A stretch of DNA of 28,357 nt from a virus. The position numbers and the translations under genes were made by a program. The stretch's first letter is position 1, and each line of letters opens with the position of its first letter. The stretch lies in IMG/VR virus record IMGVR_UViG_3300009790_000047, positions 1-28,357 of that record. The stretch is one strand, 5' to 3'. Positions 15,872-27,900 of this stretch are shown here, one piece after another. Below the pieces are notes generated by a model. It saw only the letters and a list, made by a program, of their open reading frames with translations. It was not told the DNA's origin and did no database searches.

Positions 15872-16135
15872 ATGGCTAAAACATTTACAGTAACAATCAC
15901 TGACGCTGAAGAAAAAGCGTTTTATTGGAACACAGTTGACCCTGAGTTTTGGGTTGAAAACGCTATTAAAGAAAAATGTCGCAAATGTGTAGATCGTTTG
16001 TACGATATGGAAGTTGCACGGATGACAGCAGACGATACTGTCTCTACAATTCCTGCGGATAAGAACACGGTTGTCAATAATGCTAATGTTAAGACAGCTA
16101 AACAAAGGCAAGATGAAGAAGCCCACCCAGAGTAA
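15872..16135 (+). CDS. Small helical protein after the fibre, possible fibre accessory
   Basis: The 87-residue product begins MAKTFTVTITDAEEKAFYWN and continues with an amphipathic helix (WVENAIKEKCRKCVDRLYDM). From memory this opening is shared by short phage proteins found beside fibre genes in many marine and soil phages, of unknown function. AGGA lies about 12 bases upstream of the ATG. The C-terminal third is polar and likely flexible. Confidence 0.72.
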   Translation: MAKTFTVTITDAEEKAFYWNTVDPEFWVENAIKEKCRKCVDRLYDMEVARMTADDTVSTIPADKNTVVNNANVKTAKQRQDEEAHPE

Positions 16136-16144
16136 AGGATAATA

Positions 16145-16279
16145 ATGGATATTACATTGGAAGAACTAGTAGCAGAAATGAACAAGAGCTTTAACAAGGA
16201 ACTAACCATCTGTATTCAGAAGCTACAGATAAACAAACTACAGAAAATGCTTGATGACAAGCCAGAAGAAGAAGAGTAA
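16145..16279 (+). CDS. 44-residue coiled-coil small protein
   Basis: ATG 16145 to TAA 16277-16279 encodes 44 residues with AAAGGA about six bases upstream. The sequence MDITLEELVAEMNKSFNKEL continues as a heptad-like helix (CIQKLQINKLQKMLDD) and ends in four Glu. It fills the gap between two genes with ten or fewer bases on either side, and the Shine-Dalgarno supports it as real. Function unknown; small oligomerising partner of the neighbouring virion proteins is possible. Confidence 0.65.
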   Translation: MDITLEELVAEMNKSFNKELTICIQKLQINKLQKMLDDKPEEEE

Positions 16280-16288
16280 TATACTGAT

Positions 16289-17014
16289 ATGGAAGAATAC
16301 GTTGTTCAACAAGGCGACTCTTATTGGGCCATAGCAAAACGTTTAGGGATAGACCCTGTAGAGCTATTGCGCATGAATGGGCTAACCATGGCTGATGCTT
16401 ATGATAGAGGCGTTTTATACGTTGGAGATAGTATCAAGGTTCCTCCTCAACCAGTAACAACTCAAGCTACCACTGATGAAGCATACGGAATGGATTGGGA
16501 TGCCCCAAATGACGATTACGATTGGGTAGCACCAAGTGCCCCTGTTCAAGATCTTGTTGGAGATCCTGCTTATGATGCTTTCCTTGCACAATATGGTTTT
16601 GACGTAGGAGCAGCAGAACAATCTCGGATTAGCCAAGGTCTTCTTTTAGAAGGCGCTATGAGCAGACAACTAGGAGAGTTAACGGACCCAAACGCTAATC
16701 CGTATAGTCAGACAGCAGCTCGTACTGGAAGTATGTTTGATATAGGTCTTGAAAGAGATCTTGAAAGATCTGAAAACGTATACGCAGGAAGAGGAATGGC
16801 ATTTAGCGGTGGAAAATTTAAAGCTGCTGCTGATATAGGCACTGATTGGGGGCAGAAAGAAGGAGACTACTGGTCCGAAATCAATAAAGAAAGAAATATT
16901 TTAGATCAATCATACATGGATACACGTAGGGACCTTGAAATGCAAAAACTAGCTCAAGAATCCTCTGCTTATCAACGCAGAGTAACTGAAGATATTATGG
17001 CTCAATATGGCTAA
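16289..17014 (+). CDS. LysM-domain virion protein
   Basis: The 241-residue product has an N-terminal LysM domain at residues 3-53 (YVVQQGDSYWAIAKRLGIDP, then LYVGDSIKVPP), a fold that binds N-acetylglucosamine chains of peptidoglycan. A flexible acidic linker follows, then a helical C-terminal half rich in Gln, Glu and Arg. There is no signal peptide or catalytic motif. In a block of probable internal virion proteins, LysM likely guides the ejection machinery to the host wall. Its end overlaps the next ATG by 8 nt. Confidence 0.82.
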   Translation: MEEYVVQQGDSYWAIAKRLGIDPVELLRMNGLTMADAYDRGVLYVGDSIKVPPQPVTTQATTDEAYGMDWDAPNDDYDWVAPSAPVQDLVGDPAYDAFLAQYGFDVGAAEQSRISQGLLLEGAMSRQLGELTDPNANPYSQTAARTGSMFDIGLERDLERSENVYAGRGMAFSGGKFKAAADIGTDWGQKEGDYWSEINKERNILDQSYMDTRRDLEMQKLAQESSAYQRRVTEDIMAQYG

Positions 17015-18932
17015 CAAAGTAGATACAGACACAGATGAATTAGAAGCGTCTATCGATGCTTCAGCAGAGCAGCAATTAAAAATGTCAGCTCAGTTTGGTT
17101 CTCAAGCTGAGAACGTTATGAACCAGTTAAACATGGGAGCTCAAGAACGTCGTGAAGATTTTCAAGAAACTATTTTAAGTGGCGCAAATGCTCCTATGCA
17201 ACCTGACGCTATTGCTGCCTTAACAGAAGATTATGATGCTATTCTCGGTGGCGTTCAACGTGAAGCGTCATTGGCGCAACAAGCAACTCTTAGAAATATA
17301 GAGTATCAACAAGCTGCTACTCAGAACTATATGCAAATGATGAGTGCAGCATTGCCAGCGTTAGAAGCTCGTTTGCAGGCTCAGATTGAAGCTGCTGGAA
17401 GAGCAGGCGGTGGTGGCGGAGGAGGAGGAGGTAGTGGAGGGTCAGATCCTTCAATGCTCTTTGGTGATCCTAATCCATTGGCTGGTTATCCTGCAGGGAC
17501 TCTAGGGGGTGAAGGAACCACCGATTACGATCCAAGTGACGAAAATCCTTACGGTGAATACTGGGGGATGGAACGAACTGACGAAGAGAAAAAAGCTTTA
17601 GCTAAAGAACTAGGAATAGATGAAGCTACTTTGTTTACAGATCATGGCTATCAAACTTTTGCTGACGCAACAGTTAAAGACTCTGATCGAGCAAAATGGT
17701 TCTTCATGACTATAGCTGAAGAATTTGGTTACGATCAAGCAGAGCTTGAACAAGCATACGCAGACATATGGGGAACAGCTACCACATTATCAAGTACACC
17801 CGGCGAATCACAATTCCCTCATTGGTTCTTGAACAAAGGTGTATCAATGTTTACAAGCCTTGTAGCTGATGGGATGGATCCAAAGATCGCCCATGAGCAT
17901 GTATCTTCTAGCGTTTTGAAGCAAATGGAAAGGGAATATTGGGACAAAGAAAAGAAATTTGAACCTGAAAAATATAATCAATGGGTAGCTGATTTCAAGT
18001 TCCTTATGAGCGTTGAATACAACGGAATGTTACTCGCTAACAATCGGCCTATGGATTACGAGGTTAGTGGATTGCCAGGCGATTTAGATTCGGTGTATCA
18101 AGCTGGTAATCGTATGACTGCTTTGGATGATGCGGAGAATTATGGGACTCCTGATTGGGACCCTGATGAGGAATGGTATGGGGATAAAGATAAGCAATCT
18201 GTTAATGAGGCTCGGAATAGGGAATTAGATTTTATTGAAAGCCGTAAAGGAATAGCTCATGATCCGCTGATGCGGTTCAGGCCTGCAAAGGCAGAAGAAC
18301 CAGAGATATCTCCTTACCTTAATCCTGATAGAGAACCATGGGAAGAAGGTGAAAGACTATTTGACCCTGGACCTCTTGAAGCATTTCTTAAAGAGAGATT
18401 AACTCCATCAGAACAATTGGATAGGTTTAAGCCTACCTACGATATTCCTTCTGCAGATTATTTAGGCATAGGTGACGAAGTAGCTGATGAAGTAGCTGCT
18501 GCAGCTATGAGTGATTCCTTATCTGGAAACGTTGATTATTCTGGAATCGGATTAGGCTACAAGCCAGCTCCTAAAGGGCCAACTGATTCGCCTTACCAAA
18601 TTAAACAAGCCGATGCTGCCACCGCTACCACTCCACCAAAAATACAGGAATCTTCAATAGATTTTTCAGCTCCTGAAATAGGTGACGCTATAGCAGCTAT
18701 GCAAGCACAAACTTCTTTAATGAACAGAATGAATATGCCCGATTTTGAACAATCTAACGCTACTCTAAACGCTTTCATTAGAGAAAGAGAAGCGCAAGCA
18801 GAGCTAGCGAGAGCGCAAGCACAAGCACAAAAATCGGAAACTGTAGAAGATGACCCAGATCATTCTCCAAGAGTGCGGCGTGATCATGAAATAGCTCAAG
18901 CTGCAAAGTATAAAAATTTCCGAATCTTCTAG
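17007..18932 (+). CDS. Probable internal virion protein, Ala/Gln-rich helical
   Basis: The 641-residue protein is mainly helical. Residues 1-130 are Gln/Ala/Met-rich coiled coil (QLKMSAQFGSQAENVMNQLN). A pure Gly run at about 134-142 with a short Ser/Gly tail makes a flexible hinge. The rest alternates acidic, Tyr/Pro-rich segments (DPDEEWYGDKDK) and helices, ending with an Ala/Gln/Arg helix near 590-620. There is no recognised enzyme motif. Between a LysM protein and the giant protein, and after all tail genes, it fits an internal core or ejection protein. ATG 17007 overlaps the previous gene. Identity is inferred from place and composition. Confidence 0.68.
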   Translation: MANKVDTDTDELEASIDASAEQQLKMSAQFGSQAENVMNQLNMGAQERREDFQETILSGANAPMQPDAIAALTEDYDAILGGVQREASLAQQATLRNIEYQQAATQNYMQMMSAALPALEARLQAQIEAAGRAGGGGGGGGGSGGSDPSMLFGDPNPLAGYPAGTLGGEGTTDYDPSDENPYGEYWGMERTDEEKKALAKELGIDEATLFTDHGYQTFADATVKDSDRAKWFFMTIAEEFGYDQAELEQAYADIWGTATTLSSTPGESQFPHWFLNKGVSMFTSLVADGMDPKIAHEHVSSSVLKQMEREYWDKEKKFEPEKYNQWVADFKFLMSVEYNGMLLANNRPMDYEVSGLPGDLDSVYQAGNRMTALDDAENYGTPDWDPDEEWYGDKDKQSVNEARNRELDFIESRKGIAHDPLMRFRPAKAEEPEISPYLNPDREPWEEGERLFDPGPLEAFLKERLTPSEQLDRFKPTYDIPSADYLGIGDEVADEVAAAAMSDSLSGNVDYSGIGLGYKPAPKGPTDSPYQIKQADAATATTPPKIQESSIDFSAPEIGDAIAAMQAQTSLMNRMNMPDFEQSNATLNAFIREREAQAELARAQAQAQKSETVEDDPDHSPRVRRDHEIAQAAKYKNFRIF

Positions 18933-18939
18933 GGGTTAA

Positions 18940-21900
18940 ATGACAACTATACACCCCTATTACAACGCTGAATTAAAAGAAGAACCTAGCAGCGAGAGAA
19001 AACCAGTTGACCCAATTACAGCTTATCAAGAAGCTGGGATGGGTCCTTTTGCTAATAAGCTAACTCAAGAACAAGATCCATGGACATCATATTTACAGCT
19101 TCTACAGCGTGGGCAAGTCCCTGCCCAATATGGAGTGCCTTCTGACCCAAGAGGGCTTCTCCCCCAAGGCGCACTTATCCCTGACGAGGAGGGCAGGACA
19201 ACCTACCAGCTCCCAACGGTTGGTGAACAACCTAACACGCCGTACAGTCAGGAATTAATTGATGCTTATCTGCGTTCTGATATGAAGGGAACAACAATAG
19301 AAGAAGAGCTTCTTGAACCTGTAGATATTACTAAGGTCCATCCTTATTATGGCGCTCAACGTAAAGAATCTGAGGTATTTAAAGAATACGAAGCAATGAA
19401 AGAGCAACAAATGATGGATGCCATGGGTTGGGATCCTGAATTAGCGATGGAAGATATCGAACGTGTTCAAGAGCTTGGTCCTGATAACGCACAAAACTTA
19501 AGAAACTTAGCCACTATGTCTTTGCGGATGATGCAAATGGACGATCCAGAAATGCAAGCGAATGCTCAAGCTATCTTGCATCTTTTCAAAGACTACGAAC
19601 CTTTCCATAATATATTTGATGCTGAAACAAACGGCACTACTACATACGCTCTCTTGTATGAACCTCCCAAAGAACCTAATAGAGTAATGAAATTGATTGG
19701 ACATGTGGTTGGAGCTGTAGCGCCTATAGCTGAGACAGGTAACTGGTTAAGAAAAGTTGCTGTTGACATTAAACAAGGTGAATACAGCTCTGCTGTAGCT
19801 CGGCTTGCTCGTGGTGGGCTTAACGCTGCAGGTGAAATAGGCGACATCTTTGCATATATGGCCTTACCTCCTTTAGCTTTAGTAAAAGCTGGCGAAGTAG
19901 CAATGAGTAAAGCTGGATGGGGTAACAATTCAGAATTTATGGATAAGTTAATAGATCCATTAGCGAGCTTTGCAGGTAATCCTATAGGTTCTGTAACTAA
20001 TAAATTAGAAGATGCTATTACAGATTCTGGTGTTATTAGCGATAGGTGGAAAGAGTTTGATTCAAACGATGATGGTTTCCTTGGTTTCTTTGAAGCCGTT
20101 GGCAACCCTGACTATGGTAAAGATTGGTTTGGTGGAGGCAAATTAGGTTGGACAGCGCATCATATTATGGAACTAGGTGGGTTAATAGGTAGTGATCCAA
20201 TTTCTATAGTTAGTCTTGGTGCAGGTCATGTAGCTAAAACTGCTATTAGGCAGATGTCTACAGCTCTCGGTGTTTTAAATAAAGAGGCAGGGGGAGTGGC
20301 TAAATTATGGATAACTTTAGGAGATGATGCTGCATTAGCTCAATCTAAAGCAGTTCGTGCTGCACAGCTTGTCGCACAAGGATTTAATAAAACACCTATA
20401 AAGAACGCTACTGCAATGGACAAGCAGATAATAAAGGATCTGCTACATTTCGCAAGAGCTGGAGATGATGCGGTAGCTACGTTAGGTAGCAAAGGTGGTT
20501 ATCAAAAGGTGCTGCTGGACGCTACCGCTAAACAAAATAAAAAGATAGCTAGGTCTGCGGAACGTGTAATGAAACGAACAGGTGGCGGTATTTTTGCCAC
20601 TTATCCAAGTGTTTTCGCAACAGGAAAAGGCATAGGGGTAGTAGACCATTTGGTGCCAGGAACTAGAAGGTTGTATCAATGGACGAGATCAGCAGGCTAT
20701 AAGCATGATACTTGGGAAGCTGTCGTAAAGTATATACCTTCAATAGGTACTGCTACTACAAGGGGAGTAGCTCACGGCGCAGCACGGATCCAAACAGGAG
20801 CTAAAGGATTCCATGATGTTCGTACTCAGTTTGATAAAGCTAATAAAATTATAGAGATTTTAAGAAAGGGAGCTAATCAAGAGGAAGTAATTGATGATTA
20901 CATTTTCCAAACGTTAGGAGATGTACCAGTAACTGGCCCGCAATCTGTTACTAGGGGAGTAAGCGACCTTGGACTACCTGAATCATTCGGTATAGAGGAT
21001 TTCATAAAGGTAATTAAGACAACCGACGAAGAAGCTGCAAAAATATTAAGGTTCTTTGAAGACACTGGAATTATCACTCTTGACACACCAGTGATTGGTA
21101 TTCAACGTGGTGCCAATGTTAAGTGGAGATGGGTAATGGACACAGGTGAGGTGACTACGTACAGCAATGCTTCTGATCGCCTGTTGGGTATGCGGAATAT
21201 TATAGATCAGGCTCGTCGTGATGGATTTAATAGCCTTGATGAAGTAGCTACGTCTTTAAACGCTGGGCTTGAAACTGCATGGGCTCCAGCGCATGTTGAC
21301 ACTGTTGTTGAAATGGGCTGGAGGCCTAGAGGCGCTCCAGAAACATGGATACAGCAACGTAACGCTGCATTTATGGAACGTGCTCCAATTAAAGCTTTAA
21401 AAAATATGCAGGAAAAGGTTTCAACTTTTCATAAAGCTGGTAGTGCGCAAGTATTTAACGCAGATGAAGCTCGTGCATATTCTTCGATGGCTGTCAAAAC
21501 AGCACAAGCTAATGTAGAAACTACAAAACAAATCTTAACTCGCCATTTCGGTAAAGTTATATCTGCTTTAAAGAAAGCTCGTCCTGAATGGACAGACGAA
21601 GAGATACGTGAAGTTGCAGGGAGGATAGTCAATACGTATAAGAGCGCTGATAATAGGAATAAAGCTATGTCGGCACTTAAGAATGAATACAGTCAAGGAC
21701 CTCGTGATACTGCATTTTTAAATGAAGTAGAAGCTTTTAGCAGAAATCTTGATGTCATGTCGCAGGAATGGGATGACTGGTTAAGGATGGTGAAAGGGGC
21801 TGAGTACTCTAAGAAGGAACCTCGCAGGTACATGCCTCGAAGGGTTGATACTGAAACAACTCAGATGGTTAATGATTGGCTGGCAGCAGGAAACGAAATA

Positions 21901-24900
21901 GGGCGTAAGTTATATAATGATTTGACAAATCGAGATGAAGTTTTCAGATATATGCAAGAATCTGATGATTTCATAAAGATGTCTAAAACATTTGGTGGAA
22001 AAACAGAAGCAGAACAATTGGAGTGGATGCGTAAGCAAGCTGAAGCTTACGTTAACTTTATTAAAGAAAACAAAAAGGTTGGTTTAGGACGATTCGGAAA
22101 AGCTAAAGCTGCTTTTGGAAGAATGCCTGACGAAAAGAAACTCACGACGATGATAGATGCTAACAGCAGCGGACATTTAAGCGCTCGTGTTTTCCTAGCT
22201 GACGTTGAAAACGTTGTTGAAGTGAATAAAGTGATGCGTGAAATACTGGAAAAAGCTGCTGAACGGCACGTTAAAGCAGGCAATAGTGATTGGGCGATAA
22301 CTAATTTTTATTCTGTTGATCCTGTGGATCAATGGATGCGTTATGTGCGAGGTAATAATGACGCTATTTTAATAAATGATTTAACTTTGAACTTGCAGAA
22401 ACTTCAAATCATGGATGATGTGGGGTATGGGATAACTCATGGAGGAGCGTTTGATCCAATAGATGTTGTTCCTCCTCCTCCTAGGCCACCTGCTGGTCCT
22501 GCTGCTGGTCCTCCACCAGCTCCGCTTGTACCAAAAGGAGCTCCTACGTGGTCAGATGAACACCTTCCTCCACCGGCAAGAAAACTTACTCCTGAAGAAG
22601 AAGCAATGGATGCGTTTGATGCGGCGAAGTTTAGAGATGAAGTTGGTTATGGGCCTCCAATGCCCAATACACAAGCAGGCGAAAGCGCAGCAAAAGCTAT
22701 TAAATATTGGGAAGATGTAGTCGCTAAGACAGAAGTTCAATTAGAGAAAGCAATAGCAGAAGGTGGACCAATATATAAAAAAGGAACTAAAGGCGCAGCT
22801 AATATGAAAGCACTTGGCCTTAGAGACAAGCTCGCAAACTCTAAGAAAAAATTAGAGACATACAAAGGAGCCACAAGGCGTGTTACTGAAGCTAAGAAAA
22901 GAGATACAGAACGTGTGGCTGAATTAACTGGTGTAGATACAACAACTGATCCTGCTGTACTACGTGCGAAACAAGAAATAGAAGAAATAGAACTATATCA
23001 AAATACAGGGCACTTAATATATAAGAGGCCAGATAGCACTTTTGTTGACGACTTTGACTTTGAAAGATTTGCAAATAGCGATACTCCATTCGCTAAAGAA
23101 GTTAGAAGGATGCTTGATGAATCGCCAGTTGAAGGTCATATAGCTGATCCTAATAAGACTTGGAGATCTAAAAACCTTAGAAAATTTTCAGAAAAACGTT
23201 TAGCTGACCTTGAGGAACAGTTAGAACAAGCTTCTAAAAAGTTACCTGAAACGTTACCAGAACGTGAAGTAGTAGTTAAACAGCTCACAGCTAGACAAGA
23301 AGTCGGAACTAGAACAAAAGCAGCCGTTACTGATCTTGACCAACGAATACCTACAGGCGCTAAGCTTCACGAGTTACCGCTTGAAGATAGAAAAATAATT
23401 GAACACTGGATTAGGAAAGCTCGATTCGCACTCTATAAAGAAAAACCAGCAGTCCTGTCAACTTCAGAACCTACCCCAGGTTCTTTGTTGAATGTACAAC
23501 GTGGTACCACTCAGCCAAAAGGCGAACTAGTAACTTCAAAACAAATCGCTGCTGCTGATAAAGCAGCTAGAGGAACCGACGCTGATCTTGATCCTACAAA
23601 GCTGGTTGACATGGCGAAGGATGGGCGAGGCCAAACCTTCCCTTACATCAATCATCCTGAAGCGCCAGAAGCTGCAATCACAATGCAATCACATTTGGAC
23701 TTAGCTGACGATATTATAGAAACAAGTCAGTTAGGGCAATTGCCAGTTAAACCAATTTTAGATGACGCATTCAAAGACATTAATGATCAGCTTGGCAGGA
23801 TCGCTAGAGATTTAAAAATTGCCAAAGACACTACTAAGGAATTTAATCCAAGTTCTCTTTATCAAGGAAAACGAGGAACTCGCCGAGGTATTAATACGAA
23901 ACAAGAAGCAGCAGGTACTGATGAAGCTCTACTCGCCATGGAAAAACAAAGGCTAGTTGACAAGATAAAGAACAATCTTATCCATAGCAAACCCATTGTT
24001 AAAGAAGCAGATGGCGTAGTTCAAGAAGCTACAGTTAATTTAAATGCGACACAAGCTGTAGCCAACAGGCAAACTCAGCTACATAAAAGTTACGCTAGAA
24101 GGTTCGGCACTGAAGAAGGTTCTCCTACTGCTATATGGACTCCAGATGAACAAGCTAAAGGAGTTATCCCACAACGAGGGCATAAGGCATCTAATACGTT
24201 TGAAGGGCAAGAACTGGATCTTCGTGGGCCACAACCTAATATAAATGATTTAAGAGATCCGTTGCCGATATCTGACCATAAGTTAGATAGGGTAATATCG
24301 GGTGGTCAGACAGGTGCTGATCGTACAGGTTTAGAAGTGGCAGCAGAGATGGGAATCCCTACTGGTGGGAATCCTTCGTTAAATGCATATGTTAAATCAA
24401 CTGGGAAGCAAGTATTTAAAACTGGTGAAGATGTTTCAGTAGTGCCTTATGTGGTGCATAAGGATACTGTTGGTAAGACTGTTCCAACTAGGAAAAATCT
24501 TTTTGGGGATAAAGGCCCTGAAAAATTTGTTCAAGTTACCAAGAATGCATATAACAACAGAGATCAGATGTGGTTAACTGATCAGTCTTTAAAGCATTAT
24601 ATGGATCCGCCAAATACAAAATTAGGTTTTGGTTATCCTGCACGTACTGCAAGAAATGTTATTGATGCTGACGCTACTGTCATTATAGATTTGCAAGCTT
24701 TTGACCCAAGTCAAATTAGTAAATCACAGTTCTTTAATAAGATAACAGGTGGTCGTAAACAAGCAGAAAATTGGACTCCGACACACAAGAACAGTACTAA
24801 TGTGGGTGTGGATACACGGACGCTTATTTCTCAAGAGGGATCAGAGTATTCAGGGTTGTATCCTGCTGGTTCAGGTTCGCAAGACACAATTAGGTATGCT

Positions 24901-27900
24901 AGGGGTGAATATGTAGATGCGAATTTTGATTATGGTGCAAGGAAAGCAGGAGTTACTGATCCGAGTACAGGCAAAGTAGGTAAGGAATTACCTACTGTTG
25001 GTAATATTCAAGCGAATGAATTAACTAGACCTGTCCTTGTATTGAAAGATTCAGATCCTCAGTCTTTACGATGGTTTCATGAATGGTTAAAAGAACATAA
25101 TGTTAAGACTTTAAATGTAGCTGGTAACGCAAACGTTGGGCAGAACGCACGTGAAATTGTTCGTGTCACACGTGAAATTATGGAAAGTTTAGAGCCAGTT
25201 AAAGTAGCTGCTGTCAGGGAAGCAGATGTAATCCCTATTCGTCCTATTGCTAAGCCACAAGTTTCACGAAAGTTATTGCCAGATGTAGAAGTAAAACCAA
25301 ATATAAAAACAACTTCAATTGGGGCGAAAATAAAGAAAGCTACTAAGCCTAAAGATAAGTCCAATTATAATTTTTGGGATGATTGGTTAGAAGATAAGTG
25401 GTTTAAAGATACGATTTGGAAAGGGGGAAGGCATCACTCAGCGTGGTTCGGTGATCAACCTTGGTCTTATGTAAAGGGTACTCCAGCGCATCCTGCAAGA
25501 CCAATAGCTGGTTATCCAGAGCTGGTTGAGTTAGCTGATCAAGTTGGCGCACAGATGGGCTACCCTAAAGGGTATTTCAACAGCGTTTTGGTCAATAGAT
25601 ACAAAGCAGGTATTGGCGAATTTGAATTAAAATCGGCAAAGGCTGGTGAAACTGTTGAAGATTTGAGCAAAGGATTAAAACCTCATAGGGATGCTGATGA
25701 GATCTTTGAATTAGCTAAAGGTGATAAAGCTGCTGGTCATAGTCCAGTGGCAACAATAACGTTTGGTGGAGAAGCGAAGATAAATATTGGAAAAGAGAAA
25801 ACCAAGAACCTTCATCGAATTAAGAACGTTGAAGATAGTTTTACTGTAGGCAATAACGATATCTATGTTATGCCAGGCGGTGATTTTCAAACCAAGTATT
25901 TGCATCAAGTGGATCATGTAAGCAAAGACCCAAGGATAAGTTTTACTTTCCGAAGGATAGGTGCTTGGGGTGAAGGTGGCGCTAAAGAGATAGTAGAAGG
26001 TCCTACTACTTACATGCCTCATAGCTATTACATGAGCAAAAAAACTGCGAATGTCCCTACAGGTGGAGAGGCAGCTATCAAATGGGTGCAAGAGGGAAGC
26101 CGGAAATCAACAATACGTTCAAAAAGTTATTTAGATGAAAACTTTAAAGACCTTGAAGTCGGAAGCGTGATCGCTATGGGCGATGAGAACAATCATGTTT
26201 TTGTTAAGGTCACTGAAGTCAGGAGATTGAGAGACGGCTGGACTAAAGATAAGAGAGTATTGGCAGAACTTTCTGAAACCGAGCTTTGGAAACCAAATGA
26301 GATAGCAAGAAAAGTTTATAAAGGCGGAATTGAAAAACCTAATAACCCACGTTATTATATTAAGTTTGAAAAGATTGGTGAAGATGCTGTACCGAGACAA
26401 CCTGTAGAAACTAAGGCAGGGCGTTTAGAAGGCAAGGCAAAACCTGCTGATAGAATGACTGCAGATGAAATAGAAATGGAATGGACTCAGTTAGGTGGGC
26501 ATGTAAGCGACCTTAAATCAAGGGTAGCTGCGCCTAGAAGCCCATGGGAAAGCAGGGTAACTCAAGCTAGGCGAGAACTTGACCAAGCTAAAAAAACTAG
26601 AGACAAGCTTGTAATGGAAGCAGAGGAAGCAACCAATGAGGAACTTGCTAAGATTGCTGGTTTAAAATCGACTGATCTTGTTGACGGTAAATGGAAGATA
26701 CGACCTAGCGAAGTAGATGTAGCTCCGCCAAACGCTAAAGAAATAGTTGAACAAGCTCAACAAATGGGGATACCCAATACTAAAAAGTTAGGAGAACATT
26801 TACTTAAGGGCCAAGAAGGTACTGACGTTGTGCCTCTACTTAATAACGTTATCGAATGGGTCACTAATAATTTTCCTGAAATCGCTAAGCAAGCTCCTAA
26901 GAAAGTCGTTAAACATGTAAAGGATGACGCACGTTTTGTGACACATAATGTTAATGCGAAGCCTATCAACATAGTAAAGGGAAAAAGAACTGGACGGTTC
27001 GCCCCCTTATCGCAGGAGGCTTATAGGCCCTTTAAATTTAAGCCACGTAGTATGCAGCATGGTGGTGAAATAGTGGAGAGAGAATTTTTAAGTGTTCAAC
27101 ATGCTTATCAATCATTAAAGTCAGGGCGTTTTAACGAAAAAATCTATAAGAAATACAACGGAGTTGGCGCTAGAGGAACTACGCCCGATAGTTGGCCTAA
27201 ATATAAACCTACGGTAGATCAAAACAAACTTCTTAAGATGACATATCAAAAGAATGATTGGAACATCGAACTAATGGAAGACATTATGAGGGCTTCCATA
27301 AAACAAAATGATGATATAGCGAAACTCCTTGACGAAACAGGCGACTCTCCATTGACTTACATACTTAAGAAGCAAGGCAAGCAAGTAAAGGAGAATATTT
27401 GGACTGAGAAATTCCCTGAGATACTACAAAAAATACGTGCAGAAAGAAGACTAGATAAAGTACAGAAACAAACTGCAGAATCAGTAAAAGATCCATTAAA
27501 GATAGCTAAAGAAGAAGGGACAATTATTGGGGGTGGAAGTTTTGGTTGGGCTGACCCAATGCCTCCAATAAATGCAGAAGCAAGAGCAAGACTAAAAGCT
27601 ACCTATGGGCAAGGAGGAAAACAACAACGAGCACTAGTAGCAAGGCCAGGCGCTGTAGAAGGTACCTTCACATACCCTCAAGGGGGCAAGGGTGACTTCG
27701 TATTCCAATGGAAATCTTATCGTGACAATACAGTCCAGACGTTAAAAGGAAGAAGCATGGAAGATCTTGAAAGATCGATACTTGCAAATGATGAACTTTC
27801 AAAGTACACCATTCACCACGTCGGAGGGGAAAAAGGCGCTGTCCTAATAGATAGTGAAATATCTGAAATGATCACAAGAGATGTCTTGCCTCGTATCAAA

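Noticed and set aside
19593-20105. 170-codon antisense frame inside the giant gene
   Set aside because: The + strand frame is continuous and protein-like here, with a ribosome site at its own start; the antisense product has no such support. Other antisense frames up to 27 kb are alike.
24277-24420. Real molybdenum-cofactor carrier function
   Set aside because: The family name comes from an old annotation; no molybdenum enzymes are nearby and the SLOG fold points to nucleotide ligands instead.
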